A stretch of 64,000 bases of DNA from positions 62,001 to 126,000 of the forward strand of contig CAZMNY010000009.1 in assembly GCA_964567745.1 (NCBI GenBank), written 5' to 3'. Under the pieces are notes generated by a model. That model saw only the letters and a program-made list of their open reading frames with translations. It was not told the origin of the DNA and did not search any database. Below, piece by piece: positions 17,101 through 24,985 of the stretch; the first letter of the stretch is position 1; every line of letters starts with the position of its first letter. Position numbers and translations under genes: made by a program. Source of the stretch: CAZMNY01 sp964567745 (GTDB lineage: Bacteria > Planctomycetota > Planctomycetia > Pirellulales > Pirellulaceae).

Positions 17101-18049
17101 ACCCCGATTTCTGATCGAGCGCGAGCATGTGCTGAGCGCCGAAGGAGAAGAGTTGGCCGTTGTCGGAAAGCACGGCTTTCGCCCCGCCGACGAGACCGCC
17201 GCCAGACGTCCGCCATGAGAAACTCCGTTTGTATTCGTACTCGCCTGTCGTGCGATTAAAGGCCGCTGGCATTGTTCGGCCCGAAGGAACAAAGAGGAAC
17301 TCATCGTTGATCAGCAAGTAGCCTTGAGGCGACAAGTCATCGCGTCCCGCGTCGCGCTGGCTGATGTGGTCATTTCGCCAGATCAACTTGCCGCTGGTCG
17401 CGTCGGCGGCAGCGAGAAAAACCTTCTCATGCGGAAAGATGCCGGCGCCGAAATAGGCGGTTCCATCATCGATCAAGACGCCCGTACGAACTGGCCAACG
17501 TGAAATCAGCGAGCCACGCGCGAGCAAACGTTCGTCCTCGGGGCCAACGCGTAGTTTCCAAACAAGCTCGCCCTGATCGGCGGACAGGCAGTAGACGTTG
17601 CCGTCGTCGCTGCCGAAGTAGACACGGTTATTCCAAACGGTCGGCGCCAAACGAATGGCTCCTTCGGTAAAGTACGACCAGAGCGTTTCGCCATTCGCCG
17701 CATTAACACACCGCATTTGATGATCGGCAACGGAGCCGAAGTAGACTCGATCGCCGACGACCGCCACATGTTGAGCGTCGTCGAAGGAGACGCGATGTTT
17801 CATCGACTGCCCTTCGATCGGCGCGTCCCGCGGCCCTTCCCAGGCGCGCTTGGGCGGCTTGACCGAATGCTTCGTCCATTGCAAATGGAGTTCGCTCGGC
17901 AGAATCTCGCTCGATTGCCCGGCACGGTTGTTGTCGTGCATGTAGGTTGGCCAATCGGCCGCTCGCACAGGCGACGCAATGAGCAGCGTTCCCAAGAGCA
18001 TCAACGACAACAACGAGACAAACGCAGAGCTAGGTCGCTTGGCGTACAT
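14159..18049 (-). CDS. Secreted PQQ-type propeller / methyltransferase-like / propeller / malectin-like fusion
   Basis: 1296 residues with signal peptide ending SPVRAA. Residues ~30-470 are a first beta-propeller with W-type repeats (NAANGETLWSYF, DQGELVWKLRVG, ETGEQVWSAKVDG). Residues ~495-640 look like a Rossmann methyltransferase (GFGLVLGAEEGRLAYELA, LMIYAVESDEKKIAAGRRKL, VTFVKSEA, ANLVVSEQFLL), although the glycine motif is degenerate. A second propeller follows (~650-1130; LYGTSTIHSELA, AKTGEKLWSSVIDV). The last ~130 residues resemble a malectin-like carbohydrate-binding domain (YNIRLHFAE, GERVFDVKLQG). An extracytoplasmic SAM-dependent reaction is implausible, so the middle domain may be a binding or structural relic. 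It converges on the SGNH gene with 68 bp between stops. Confidence 0.85.
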   Translation of the reverse strand: MYAKRPSSAFVSLLSLMLLGTLLIASPVRAADWPTYMHDNNRAGQSSEILPSELHLQWTKHSVKPPKRAWEGPRDAPIEGQSMKHRVSFDDAQHVAVVGDRVYFGSVADHQMRCVNAANGETLWSYFTEGAIRLAPTVWNNRVYFGSDDGNVYCLSADQGELVWKLRVGPEDERLLARGSLISRWPVRTGVLIDDGTAYFGAGIFPHEKVFLAAADATSGKLIWRNDHISQRDAGRDDLSPQGYLLINDEFLFVPSGRTMPAAFNRTTGEYEYKRSFSWRTSGGGLVGGAKAVLSDNGQLFSFGAQHMLALDQKSGSAGHAYITGRQMTFRGKIAYIANGKGIIAVDREAHAKASVERQKLFVKKRSLRGKTKELAAITKKMAELDTVGIIWKAEFNGESSLIRCGNLVIAGGEGEARAYNIETGEQVWSAKVDGEVRGLAVANGHIYVSTTNGTLYAFGGTKQDKPQEHAAVAASDSYGKDDLSGLYESAAEQILANTDVTQGFGLVLGAEEGRLAYELAKRSKLMIYAVESDEKKIAAGRRKLDAAGLYGHRVTFVKSEAADTPLSNYFANLVVSEQFLLSGKMPVSASSLGRYVKPCGGKVCIGQPKEGDAAAVVKELQSTYLREDAEISKHDGWAVLTRGKLPGAGDWSHQYGNVGNTSMSKDFRVKGSLGVLWYGDPGPSKTINRHEAASAPLSTNGRFFVQGLDDIRAYDAYNGLFLWEYKNPGAIRTGVFNNQETSNVAASDDSLFVAAGQTCTQLDAASGKIIHAHRAPQADDGVPRDWGYLAQHDGMLYGTSTIHSELASQLRRRGRTVGSATDAIFAVDLKTNKQKWTYRSPNIMHVTIAIGEGRMYFVESTISQEEREVMLRADKTELKKLTGEAAKKKEAELKKIDARRAVCLDAKTGEKLWSSVIDVTNVSGVSAGGGNICLMHDDGHVIIGGANANGHYWRQFLSGEFSKRRILVLDSKKGEKLWSRDANHMNRPVVVDGYVIAEPWSFELHTGEERKRVHPLTGEQTAWQFSRPGHHCGIITATPNMMLFRSGFIGYYDLYSDSGTNHFAGQRLGCWVNAIPGNGLVVIPEASAGCVCLFSITSTVVLEPREDRDPAWGIYSAAGPMTPVKRMALNLGAPGDRRDQFRNLWLSYPRPASRGRMEFVFDIKPKLASGGGYYAENADSAKVKADTPWVLSSGARGLSKCEIPLLGKNDAEAKYNIRLHFAELDSAKPGERVFDVKLQGNVEASGLDVAKEAGDKTGLVREFKDISVTDNLVVELVSKSKKPAIISGIEIQVVE

Positions 18050-18791
18050 GGCGAACCTTTAGAGATAGAATAGGCAGGAAACGTGATTGGCGTGGCCCGC
18101 GATTCTACCTCATCGCGCACCGCAAAATCAATCACCTGGCCACAACCGCACTAACAGACTTGGAACTCGGCTGTCGGCAGTGGCAAGCTGGTGGCACACA
18201 ACGCGAGTAACGACTTTTGAACGCTACTGACTTGCCGGGAAAACTTCACTGCCGCTGGAAGCGCTGGAAGGCCCAGCCACGAGTGTCGTTCGGTGAATCT
18301 GAAGCGTATATCCGCAACAGAGACCCAACGAGCTTTTAAGTGCAAAGTGAGGAATGCAAGGTGCAAAATAGAACGAAAGCCCCCAACAAGATTGCGGCCT
18401 TTGATTTAATCGCCGACCGCAAACCGCCTTTCTACTGACTATTCGCGCCGACGCGCGCACCTGTTGGCCGGGCGGCCTACCTCAACCTAGCCTACGGGCA
18501 ACGCCCTTATAGATTACCCCTGCGTCTTCGGCTTGGTGCAGCCAGGCTCAGTGGTGGTCTTTCATCGGTCTTGAACTGGGACTGGCTGGAATACAAAGCC
18601 GCGGCGCGAATCATGCTGCTTTGATAACAAGCAGTGGAGCGTCACGGATTGCTGCCCATGCCGCATTGACGGCTTCTCCTAGACTTCCGGACGCTCCACC
18701 TTCTTCGTCCTCGACGGATCACTCAGATGTTGCGACGACAAACGCTCGCTATAAGGTTTCCGCACGGACGAGGATGGCTTGCTTTTCTATT
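18050..18791. other. Long intergenic region with repeat traces
   Basis: About 740 bp with no convincing gene. It carries one dispersed CCCAGCCAC repeat (18240-18281). On the minus strand, bases ~18745-18620 can be read as EDEEGGASGSLGEAVNAAWA then AIRDAPLLVIKAA followed by a stop; this is protein-like but only ~40 codons with an in-frame stop just before it, so at most a gene remnant. Confidence 0.5.
18240..18281. repeat. Dispersed CCCAGCCAC repeat, copy 2
   Basis: AAAACTTCACTGCCGCTGGA continues into a CTGGAAGGCCCAGCCACG core. It aligns with 31715-31750 (AAAACTTCAACTGCGACTGG then AAGCCCCAGCCACG) over the whole unit apart from a short duplicated CTGGAAG stretch. Confidence 0.55.
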
Positions 18792-18792
18792 C

Positions 18793-18900
18793 CTAGTGCT
18801 GTGTTACAGCTTGGAATTGGGATCGACAATTCGTTTGGTCAACGCCCGCCACGGCGAATCGGGTGCGCCACCCTAAAACTAAGGCGTAACGCAGCACTAG
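18793..18900. repeat. 108-bp inverted-repeat element next to IS110 remnant
   Basis: The ends are CTAGTGCTGTGTTAC and GTAACGCAGCACTAG, a 15-bp inverted repeat with one mismatch. The right end lies 16 bp before the start of the IS110-type transposase fragment. A similar element (CCTAGTGCAGCGTCAAC ... GTTGACGCGGCACTAGG) stands alone at 54683-54796. Both share an internal GAATT(A/G)GGATC near the left arm. It may be the non-coding end of the insertion sequence or an independent miniature element. Confidence 0.6.
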
Positions 18901-18916
18901 TTTTGCAAGGGTCGCT

Positions 18917-19270
18917 ATGAAAAACAATCCAGAAGACAGGAAACCGGGCCTCTTTATCGGAATCGATTGGGCAGATGCCAAGCATGATGTGTTCACGATC
19001 GATCGCGAGGGTAATGGCGTCTATGAGCAAATTGAACACTCGGCTGAATCGATCGATCAATGGGTAGCGAGGAAACTCGAACAAGCTGGTGGCAGGCCGA
19101 TAGCGATCCTACTTGAGCAGTCGCGAGGCGCGCTCGTGCATGCGTTGATGTTTCGCGAAAACGTAATCCTCTACCCGATCAATCCGAAGCAATTTGCTAA
19201 ATATCGAGAAAGCTACTCCAACGCCGGCTGCAAGGGTGACGAGGGCGACGCTCGATTGTTGCGAATCTGA
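18917..19270 (+). pseudogene. IS110-family transposase, N-terminal fragment
   Basis: 117 codons covering only the start of an IS110-type (DEDD/RuvC-like) transposase: GLFIGIDWADAKHDVF contains the first catalytic Asp region, ILLEQSRGALVHAL the Glu, and LYPINPKQFAKYRESY then GCKGDEGDARLL follow in the usual order. Full-length members are about 300-400 residues with a Ser-containing C-terminal domain, absent here; the frame ends in RI-stop straight after the D-x-x-D region. So the element is truncated and cannot transpose by itself. No recognisable C-terminal part is found before the next gene at 19371. The inverted-repeat element just upstream occupies the place where IS110-group elements encode their guide (bridge) RNA. 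Confidence 0.8.
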
Positions 19271-19314
19271 TTCACCGAGCGAGCAAGCTTGTTTCAGCAG
19301 CCTTGCCTGCGGCG

Positions 19315-19336
19315 ACGGGTTAAACGAACCCGTTTT
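19315..19336 (+). terminator. Short hairpin with T-run
   Basis: ACGGGTT-aaacg-AACCCGT followed by TTT and C. It is a 7-bp stem, weak as a terminator, between the transposase fragment and the convergent DUF1501 gene. Confidence 0.3.
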
Positions 19337-19370
19337 CATTCTTGCACGCCCCTTCTCACGTTGGACTTGC

Positions 19371-20681
19371 CTAGCCGCTGAAGAGCCCGTCGATGACACG
19401 GCCTTTCGGAACCAGGCTGACGGGCCGACCGGTGCGAGTGTGATACTCCTTGAGGTGGTCGATTCCGAGTGCGTGAAAGATGGAGGCGCCGATGTCGTCG
19501 GGATGTAGATCGGTGCCGTCATCCGGCGCGGCGCCGTTCTTGTCAGTCCCGCCAATCAGCTGTCCCGGCATCACGCCGCCGCCGGCAAGCATCGACCAAT
19601 TGGCTCTTGGAAAATGGTCTCGACCGCGATTCTGGTTGATCTTTGGCGTTCGTCCGAACTCGCCCATCACAATGACCAAAGTCCGTTCGAGCAGGCCCTT
19701 CGCTCGTAGCGCCTCGAGCAGAGCAGGAACTGCGTTGTCAAGCGGCGGAAGCAGACGCTTATGCCCGCTGAAGTTGTCCAAGTGGGTATCCCAACCGCTG
19801 TTCGTCACCGTGATAAATCGAACGCCCGATTCGATCAGCCGAGTGGCGAGAAGAAGCCCCTGCCCTAACGGATCTTTGGCGAACAACTCGCGAATACTCT
19901 CCGGCTCGCTGTCGACATCGAACGCCGCTCTCGTTCGTTTCGACGTAATCATCTCGTGTGCTTGTCGGCCAAAGACTCCCAGTGCTTCGAGCAGCTGACT
20001 GTGTGACGCCCGCGTCGCAAACCGTCGATCCAAGTCGTCCAACAATTTGACTCGGCGCTCAACGGTCTCCAAGGAGACGCCCGGCGCGAACGTGAGCCCT
20101 CGCACGGAAAACGGCTTGCCCGGCTCCGGCGTGGCGTTAGTCTTAAACGGATTGAAGGCGTCGCCGAGGTAACCCGCTTTCCACTCGGTATCCGGAATCG
20201 CAACGTACGGCGGCAAGTCCTGCTCGTAAGGAAGCTCCTTCATAATGACCGACCCATAGGACGGGTAGGCGAGCGCGGCATTGGGTCGATTTCCCGAACT
20301 CAAATAGGCTTGCCCTTGCGGATGGTCGCCCGCCGTATGGCTGATACCTCGCAGCAGAGTGACCTGATCCATGATGCCTGCGATACGGGGGAGATGCTCG
20401 CAAACTTGGAGACCCGCGATCTTCGATCCGATCGAACTAAACTCACTCTTCGTCTCCGACGACAACCCTTCCTTCATATCAAGCGTGTCGAGATGGGCGG
20501 GTCCACCGGCCAAATTGACAAAAATCACCGAATCGGCGAGCGTCTGGCGAGGCTTGCCGGAACTTGGTTGAGCATCGTCGGCAAGCGCTAAGTGATCCGC
20601 CAGCGACATTCCGGTCAGTCCCAATAAACCGACTCGCAACATATCTCGTCGGCTGACGCCATCACAAAATCTTTGTCGCAT
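19371..20681 (-). CDS. DUF1501 domain-containing protein, Tat-exported
   Basis: 436 residues starting at 20681 with a Tat-like signal (VSRRDMLRVGLLGLTGMSLA); an in-frame ATG 84 bp upstream is inside the neighbouring gene and ignored. Family blocks: DSVIFVNLAGGPAHLDTLDM, CEHLPRIAGIMDQVTLLRGI, YPSYGSVI, SVRGLTFAPG, SGWDTHLDNF, VIVMGEFGRTPKINQ and GRDHFPRANW. It belongs to the alkaline-phosphatase-like superfamily by distant resemblance; activity unknown. The stop of the LRR-DUF1549-DUF1553 gene lies 41 bp upstream in the same direction. This order (cytochrome-like gene first, DUF1501 second) is the standard planctomycete pairing, which suggests the two secreted proteins act together. Confidence 0.94.
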   Translation of the reverse strand: MRQRFCDGVSRRDMLRVGLLGLTGMSLADHLALADDAQPSSGKPRQTLADSVIFVNLAGGPAHLDTLDMKEGLSSETKSEFSSIGSKIAGLQVCEHLPRIAGIMDQVTLLRGISHTAGDHPQGQAYLSSGNRPNAALAYPSYGSVIMKELPYEQDLPPYVAIPDTEWKAGYLGDAFNPFKTNATPEPGKPFSVRGLTFAPGVSLETVERRVKLLDDLDRRFATRASHSQLLEALGVFGRQAHEMITSKRTRAAFDVDSEPESIRELFAKDPLGQGLLLATRLIESGVRFITVTNSGWDTHLDNFSGHKRLLPPLDNAVPALLEALRAKGLLERTLVIVMGEFGRTPKINQNRGRDHFPRANWSMLAGGGVMPGQLIGGTDKNGAAPDDGTDLHPDDIGASIFHALGIDHLKEYHTRTGRPVSLVPKGRVIDGLFSG

Positions 20682-20722
20682 GGGATTCCTCGTTGAGCGG
20701 TCTAAGCATTCCTGACCAACAC

Positions 20723-23700
20723 TTAGTGATTCGTGATGAATTCGCTGGTGTTCAACAGCGCCCAAAGTAAATCGCGGAGCGCTTCGACGCGGTTTTCGGA
20801 TTCGACAAAATGCCGCGCCGCCCTTTGCTTTTCATTCTTATCTGGTAGTCGGCAGAGTGTTCGCAAGTAAGCCGCCTCAATAAGCTCGGCCGATCGCTTG
20901 TCGACCTCGTCGCCACTCTTGTTCGCCAAATCATTTTTCTCATTCGACTTGCTCGGCGTTTTCCCGGCCGATTTTTTCGTGGGAGAATTCGCCGCCTTCG
21001 ATTCGATCTTGAGCGGTTCATTCAACTCCTTGGATATTTGCATCATCCAGCCATCAGGCCTCTCAAGCCAACTCAACATGTCCGAATCGTTGCGGCGATA
21101 GATTGACTGCAGCAAAGTCGGTTGCAATTGGCGTTCGCAGTCGCAGTTTGTCGTTCGTAGCGGCTTGCCAAAAACGAGCAGCGAATAGTCGATGCCTCGA
21201 GCTTGGAACGAGCGAGGGTGTTGGGCGATCTTTCGACTTGCCGCATCATTCGCCCAGTTTGCCGCTTTGGCGTCCGCCGCCGTCGCCTGCAAAATAGAAT
21301 CAATGGCAACTTCGGCCGGCAAGCGGCGGATCACCGAACGACTGTAATTCCGTTCGTCATGCGAGTTGGTATCGTTGGGCTGCGAGCTTCGTTGATACGT
21401 TCGACTGTTGAGAATCGTGCGATGCAACCACTTCATGTCGAACTTGTTCGCAGCAAACTCACGCGACAACCAGTCGAGCATGGCTGGATGGCTTGGCGGA
21501 TTGGCGAGATTCAGGTCATCGGACGGATCGACCAGGCCTCGGCCAAAATACTGAAACCAGATTCGATTCACGAACGCTCGCGCAAAGTAGGGGTTCTGCT
21601 TGCTGACGAGCCATTGGAAGAGCGGTTCGCGCGGATCTTCGAACTCATTCAAGTCGAACTGAGCCGATCCGAGTAGGCGAGCCATCTGAGGTTTGTCGCC
21701 CGGCGGTTGAATCCAGATTTCGTTCCAAGGAATCGAAAGCCCCTCGGCCGAAACTCGCAGGTACATCTGTCGTCGCAGCGCCGCGGTGTCGAGCTTCTTC
21801 GGCACGCCCAGTTTGTTCTTGAGATGGTTCTGCGAATCTTTCGACTCACTGGCGACTCCCGCCTTGATTCGCGTGAAGAACTGAGTGAACTCCTGAAAGT
21901 CTTCCTTGGACCATTGATCGAAAGGGTGCTTATGGCATTGGGCGCATTCCAGTCGAACTCCGAGAAAAACAAAACTGAAAGCGAGCGCCCTGTCCGATGG
22001 CGACTGATTGTTGCTACGGAACCAGTAATAGTGCATCGGTTTTTCGAGCGCCGTAAAGTCGTCCGGCTTGACCCTGGCAAGGTGCCGACTCTGCTCGGCG
22101 GAATACGTGTCATAGTCCTGCCCCGGCCGTCGACTGCTGGCGAGAATAATACCGGCCGCAATTCGGTCCCACCCGACATTGTCTTTCACACGACGCCGCA
22201 ACCAGGCGTTCCATTGCAAGGAGGCTGGCGAGTTCATATCCGTCGAACCAAGGCTTTGTGAATTACTGCCGGTGAGATCGGCGAGCCGCATGGTCCACCA
22301 TTCGACGTAGGCGTCAGTCTCGAGCAACTCGTCAATCTTTCGCTGCCGTTTGTCGCTACTTGTGTCGGCGAGAAACTCGCGAATTTCGTTCGCGGTCGGT
22401 AGCGTGCCGATCAGGTCGAGGCTGGTTCGGCGTAGGAATTCTGCGTCCGTGCAGGTGTCCGATGGCTTGACGCCCAATTTGGCGAGCTTCGTATCGACGA
22501 ATCGATCGATCGGGTGGGTATCGCTTTTTGGGGACGGAGAGTATTGCGGATAATGCGGGCGGAGGACCGGAACAGCAACGACGCCGCTATCGTAAAATGC
22601 AATCACGTTCGTGTCGCCGGGCGCCAAACTACTGACGAGGCCATCGGCCGAGACCTCCACTATGGCGTCCGACTTCGAAAGAAATCGCGTCAGCCGCGTG
22701 ACATCTTCACGAGTCCCGTCCGACCACTCAGCGACGCAAGACAGTTGAATCTTGTCGCTTGGATTGCGTGCGAAAACGATCTCGTTCGGCTCGACAACCA
22801 GCCGAATTAGCTTGGCGGGCTCACCCTCGCGGCCCTTCGCGCCAGCCGCTATCCAACGACGGAGAACATCGTGCTCCCAACCATTCGGCTCGAACCGCTG
22901 ACCGCCTTCATGCGACTCCATCTCCGTCGGCTTCTGAATGATAAGACTCTCGTCGGGCGATTCGAGGTCGATGCGTTCGCCCTCTTGACCATGAATCGCT
23001 TTCAGATCTGCGTCAAAATCGTAGCCGAACATGGAGAGGCTGAATCCGCCCTTGCCTTGGAACGAACCATGGCATGAACGACCATTGCAACCAAGTCGGC
23101 CGAGCAGAGGAACCACGTGCCGCTGAAAACTCGGCGGGCTCGCCGCGTTCGAAAACAACTCCTCCGCTCTCGCGTTCGCCTCCGGCTTGGTTTCGTTGGC
23201 GCTAGCCTTGTCGCCAGCGACCGACCGAAGCGGACGCCCCTCCAAATAACGCTGTAGCAACCCAAGCGACTCAGTTGGCTCCGGTGAGACGACGAACGAT
23301 AGGCGCTTGCTTGCGACACCAAGTTGAGTCAAATCGGCGGCGTCAACGTGGGTGTTTCGGACGATGACTTGCCGCAACGAATCGCTTTCAGCCAGCGACA
23401 TCAAGCCCGGCTTGTCGACCTTGGAACCGGAAGCGTCGACGAGGCGAAGTTTCGGAAATGCTTTCAAGGCTGACAGGTCACTTACCTGCGTATCGCGAAT
23501 CATGAGGACTTGCAGGTTTGGCAATGCGGCCAGTCTTTCAAGCGAGGCGTTGCTGACGCTTGTATTGCAAAGTGAAAGAAACTCGAGGCTCGAAATCGTT
23601 GCGATGCTCTCGACGCCTTTATCCGTGATCGCTTCTCCGTCCACTTCCAAAACCTGAAGCGACGAATTGTCTCTTAGGTGAGCTAAACCGAGATCAGTGA

Positions 23701-24160
23701 CGCGCGTCCCATCCAAGTAAAGTCGTTGTAGACGCGATAGCGGCTCGACTCGGGCGACTGTCTTGTCCGTTATGGACGAATTGGAGAGGCAGAGCGTATC
23801 CAAGTTCGTTAGCGTCTGCAAAGCTTCGAATCCGCCGTCATCAACCGACTCCGTGACCACGGCCAGGTAGTCTATACGGCGGAACGCGGAGACCGATGCG
23901 ACGTGTTTGTTCTCAACCTTCGATTTGCTGAAACGAACAAACCGCACCGAACCATTGCGGTTCTTTTGGATGTTGGACGCCCAACCGCGGATTGACTTGA
24001 TTGCCTCGGCTTCGGCGTCTGCGTCGAAGTCGGCGGCCGCTGCAGCGTCGGCACCCTGGGCTCGGACACGCGATAGCCGGCTTGTGGCGAGGAAGAACCC
24101 AGTCCAACCAACGACGACCCAACAAGCGATAACGCGACGGGTATTGATCGACAGTGGCAT
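20723..24160 (-). CDS. LRR - cytochrome-like - DUF1549 - DUF1553 secreted protein
   Basis: 1145 residues. After an N-terminal membrane/signal segment (VIACWVVVGWTGFFLATS) come seven or so leucine-rich repeats (~60-285), e.g. LTNLDTLCLSNSSITD and LSRLQRLYLDGTRVTD. Then LLGRLGCNGRSCHGSFQGKG (Cys-x4-Cys-His heme-like site), a Big2-like segment (LVVEPNEIVFARNP), DUF1549 (HPIDRFVDTKLAKLGV, FLRRTSLDLIGTLPT, and ECAQCHKHPFDQW with a canonical CXXCH), and DUF1553 ending in LRDLLWALLNTSEFITNH. Most DUF1549/DUF1553 proteins lack LRRs, so this is an extended version. It probably binds c-type heme outside the cytoplasm. It is followed by its DUF1501 partner. Confidence 0.92.
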   Translation of the reverse strand: MPLSINTRRVIACWVVVGWTGFFLATSRLSRVRAQGADAAAAADFDADAEAEAIKSIRGWASNIQKNRNGSVRFVRFSKSKVENKHVASVSAFRRIDYLAVVTESVDDGGFEALQTLTNLDTLCLSNSSITDKTVARVEPLSRLQRLYLDGTRVTDLGLAHLRDNSSLQVLEVDGEAITDKGVESIATISSLEFLSLCNTSVSNASLERLAALPNLQVLMIRDTQVSDLSALKAFPKLRLVDASGSKVDKPGLMSLAESDSLRQVIVRNTHVDAADLTQLGVASKRLSFVVSPEPTESLGLLQRYLEGRPLRSVAGDKASANETKPEANARAEELFSNAASPPSFQRHVVPLLGRLGCNGRSCHGSFQGKGGFSLSMFGYDFDADLKAIHGQEGERIDLESPDESLIIQKPTEMESHEGGQRFEPNGWEHDVLRRWIAAGAKGREGEPAKLIRLVVEPNEIVFARNPSDKIQLSCVAEWSDGTREDVTRLTRFLSKSDAIVEVSADGLVSSLAPGDTNVIAFYDSGVVAVPVLRPHYPQYSPSPKSDTHPIDRFVDTKLAKLGVKPSDTCTDAEFLRRTSLDLIGTLPTANEIREFLADTSSDKRQRKIDELLETDAYVEWWTMRLADLTGSNSQSLGSTDMNSPASLQWNAWLRRRVKDNVGWDRIAAGIILASSRRPGQDYDTYSAEQSRHLARVKPDDFTALEKPMHYYWFRSNNQSPSDRALAFSFVFLGVRLECAQCHKHPFDQWSKEDFQEFTQFFTRIKAGVASESKDSQNHLKNKLGVPKKLDTAALRRQMYLRVSAEGLSIPWNEIWIQPPGDKPQMARLLGSAQFDLNEFEDPREPLFQWLVSKQNPYFARAFVNRIWFQYFGRGLVDPSDDLNLANPPSHPAMLDWLSREFAANKFDMKWLHRTILNSRTYQRSSQPNDTNSHDERNYSRSVIRRLPAEVAIDSILQATAADAKAANWANDAASRKIAQHPRSFQARGIDYSLLVFGKPLRTTNCDCERQLQPTLLQSIYRRNDSDMLSWLERPDGWMMQISKELNEPLKIESKAANSPTKKSAGKTPSKSNEKNDLANKSGDEVDKRSAELIEAAYLRTLCRLPDKNEKQRAARHFVESENRVEALRDLLWALLNTSEFITNH

Positions 24161-24355
24161 CTCTCGAATCGCTCCGTGGGAACTGGAGGATCAGATGGCG
24201 GAAGGAATGCAATACATTCTATTCTGTTCTGCTTCGAGTTGATACCAATCTTCACGGCTTCGCTTTGCCCGCAAGAGGCGAAACCATTGTGCATCGCGCC
24301 AATCCGATGATGTCATCGCTGGCGACGTTATCGTGTCACGCCCCTTCAGGCCCAA

Positions 24356-24380
24356 ACGGCAGGATACCCCAGCCACTCGC
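24356..24380. repeat. Dispersed CCCAGCCAC repeat, copy 3
   Basis: ACGGCAGGATACCCCAGCCA then CTCGC, between the LRR-DUF1549 gene and the MotA-like gene. It nearly repeats 11998-12018. Confidence 0.55.
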
Positions 24381-24400
24381 ACGTTGGGTCTGCGCTGGGC

Positions 24401-24934
24401 TTAAAACACGGTCGCGAGCAATGCAGTGGGGATGGCGATGGAAGCGACGGTCGCGAAAGTCGCAATCAGCGAAAACCGATCTCGCGGATCGATTTGCAGG
24501 CCGGCCGAAGCTGCGGAAGCGAACGGGAAGAAAAAGAACTCCGATAGTACGACGGCGTAGACCACCGAGAGCAACGACGTTGCCAGGCCAGCGCCGAGCA
24601 TCGCAGGCGAGGAGATATCGGAGAGCATGAAAATCACGCCGATCGCATAGGTGAGCACGCCCGAGGCCAAGGCGCCACGTCGGCCGATCTGAAACCAAGT
24701 GGCTGCGGCCGCCCGATCCTCGTCTCCCTCGAGCCGGCCCTCCGCAAACAGAAATCTCCAGGCGCACTGCCACTGTTTCTGCGTCGTTCCAACCAACAAC
24801 GTGCCGACGAGACCGCCGAAAATACACCCCATCGCTCGAAAATCGAACAGCGAAACAACCGGGCCTTGGCGAACAAGTTCGCAAACCACTGCGGCGAACG
24901 CAGTCACGCCGAACAGGCGAATCAACAGCGACAT
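24401..24934 (-). CDS. MotA/TolQ-like small membrane protein
   Basis: 177 residues, nearly all membrane helices: about five segments, including MGCIFGGLVGTLLVGT, SGVLTYAIGVIFMLSDIS, LATSLLSVVYAVVLSEFFFF and IATFATVASIAIPTALLATV. The block GVIFMLSDISSPAMLGAGLA then YAVVLSEFFFFPFASA has the spacing and character of the MotA C-terminal pore helices (G-x-x-x-M-L-x-x-x-x-x-P-x-x-x-G-x-x-x-A...L-x-x-P-x-A). However, the long cytoplasmic loop of MotA is only ~35 residues here, and no MotB-like gene is adjacent. It may be a minimal proton-channel-like protein of unknown partner. The next gene downstream of its promoter side is a secreted helical protein 51 bp away, suggesting an operon. Confidence 0.55.
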   Translation of the reverse strand: MSLLIRLFGVTAFAAVVCELVRQGPVVSLFDFRAMGCIFGGLVGTLLVGTTQKQWQCAWRFLFAEGRLEGDEDRAAAATWFQIGRRGALASGVLTYAIGVIFMLSDISSPAMLGAGLATSLLSVVYAVVLSEFFFFPFASAASAGLQIDPRDRFSLIATFATVASIAIPTALLATVF

Positions 24935-24985
24935 GACAGTTCCTATTCTCTTGCGCTCAGGCCTCGACCCTTGCAGCGAAGTTCC

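Noticed and set aside
18621..18920. 99-codon plus-strand ORF before the IS110 remnant
   Set aside because: Low-complexity Ser/Arg translation, runs through the inverted-repeat element.
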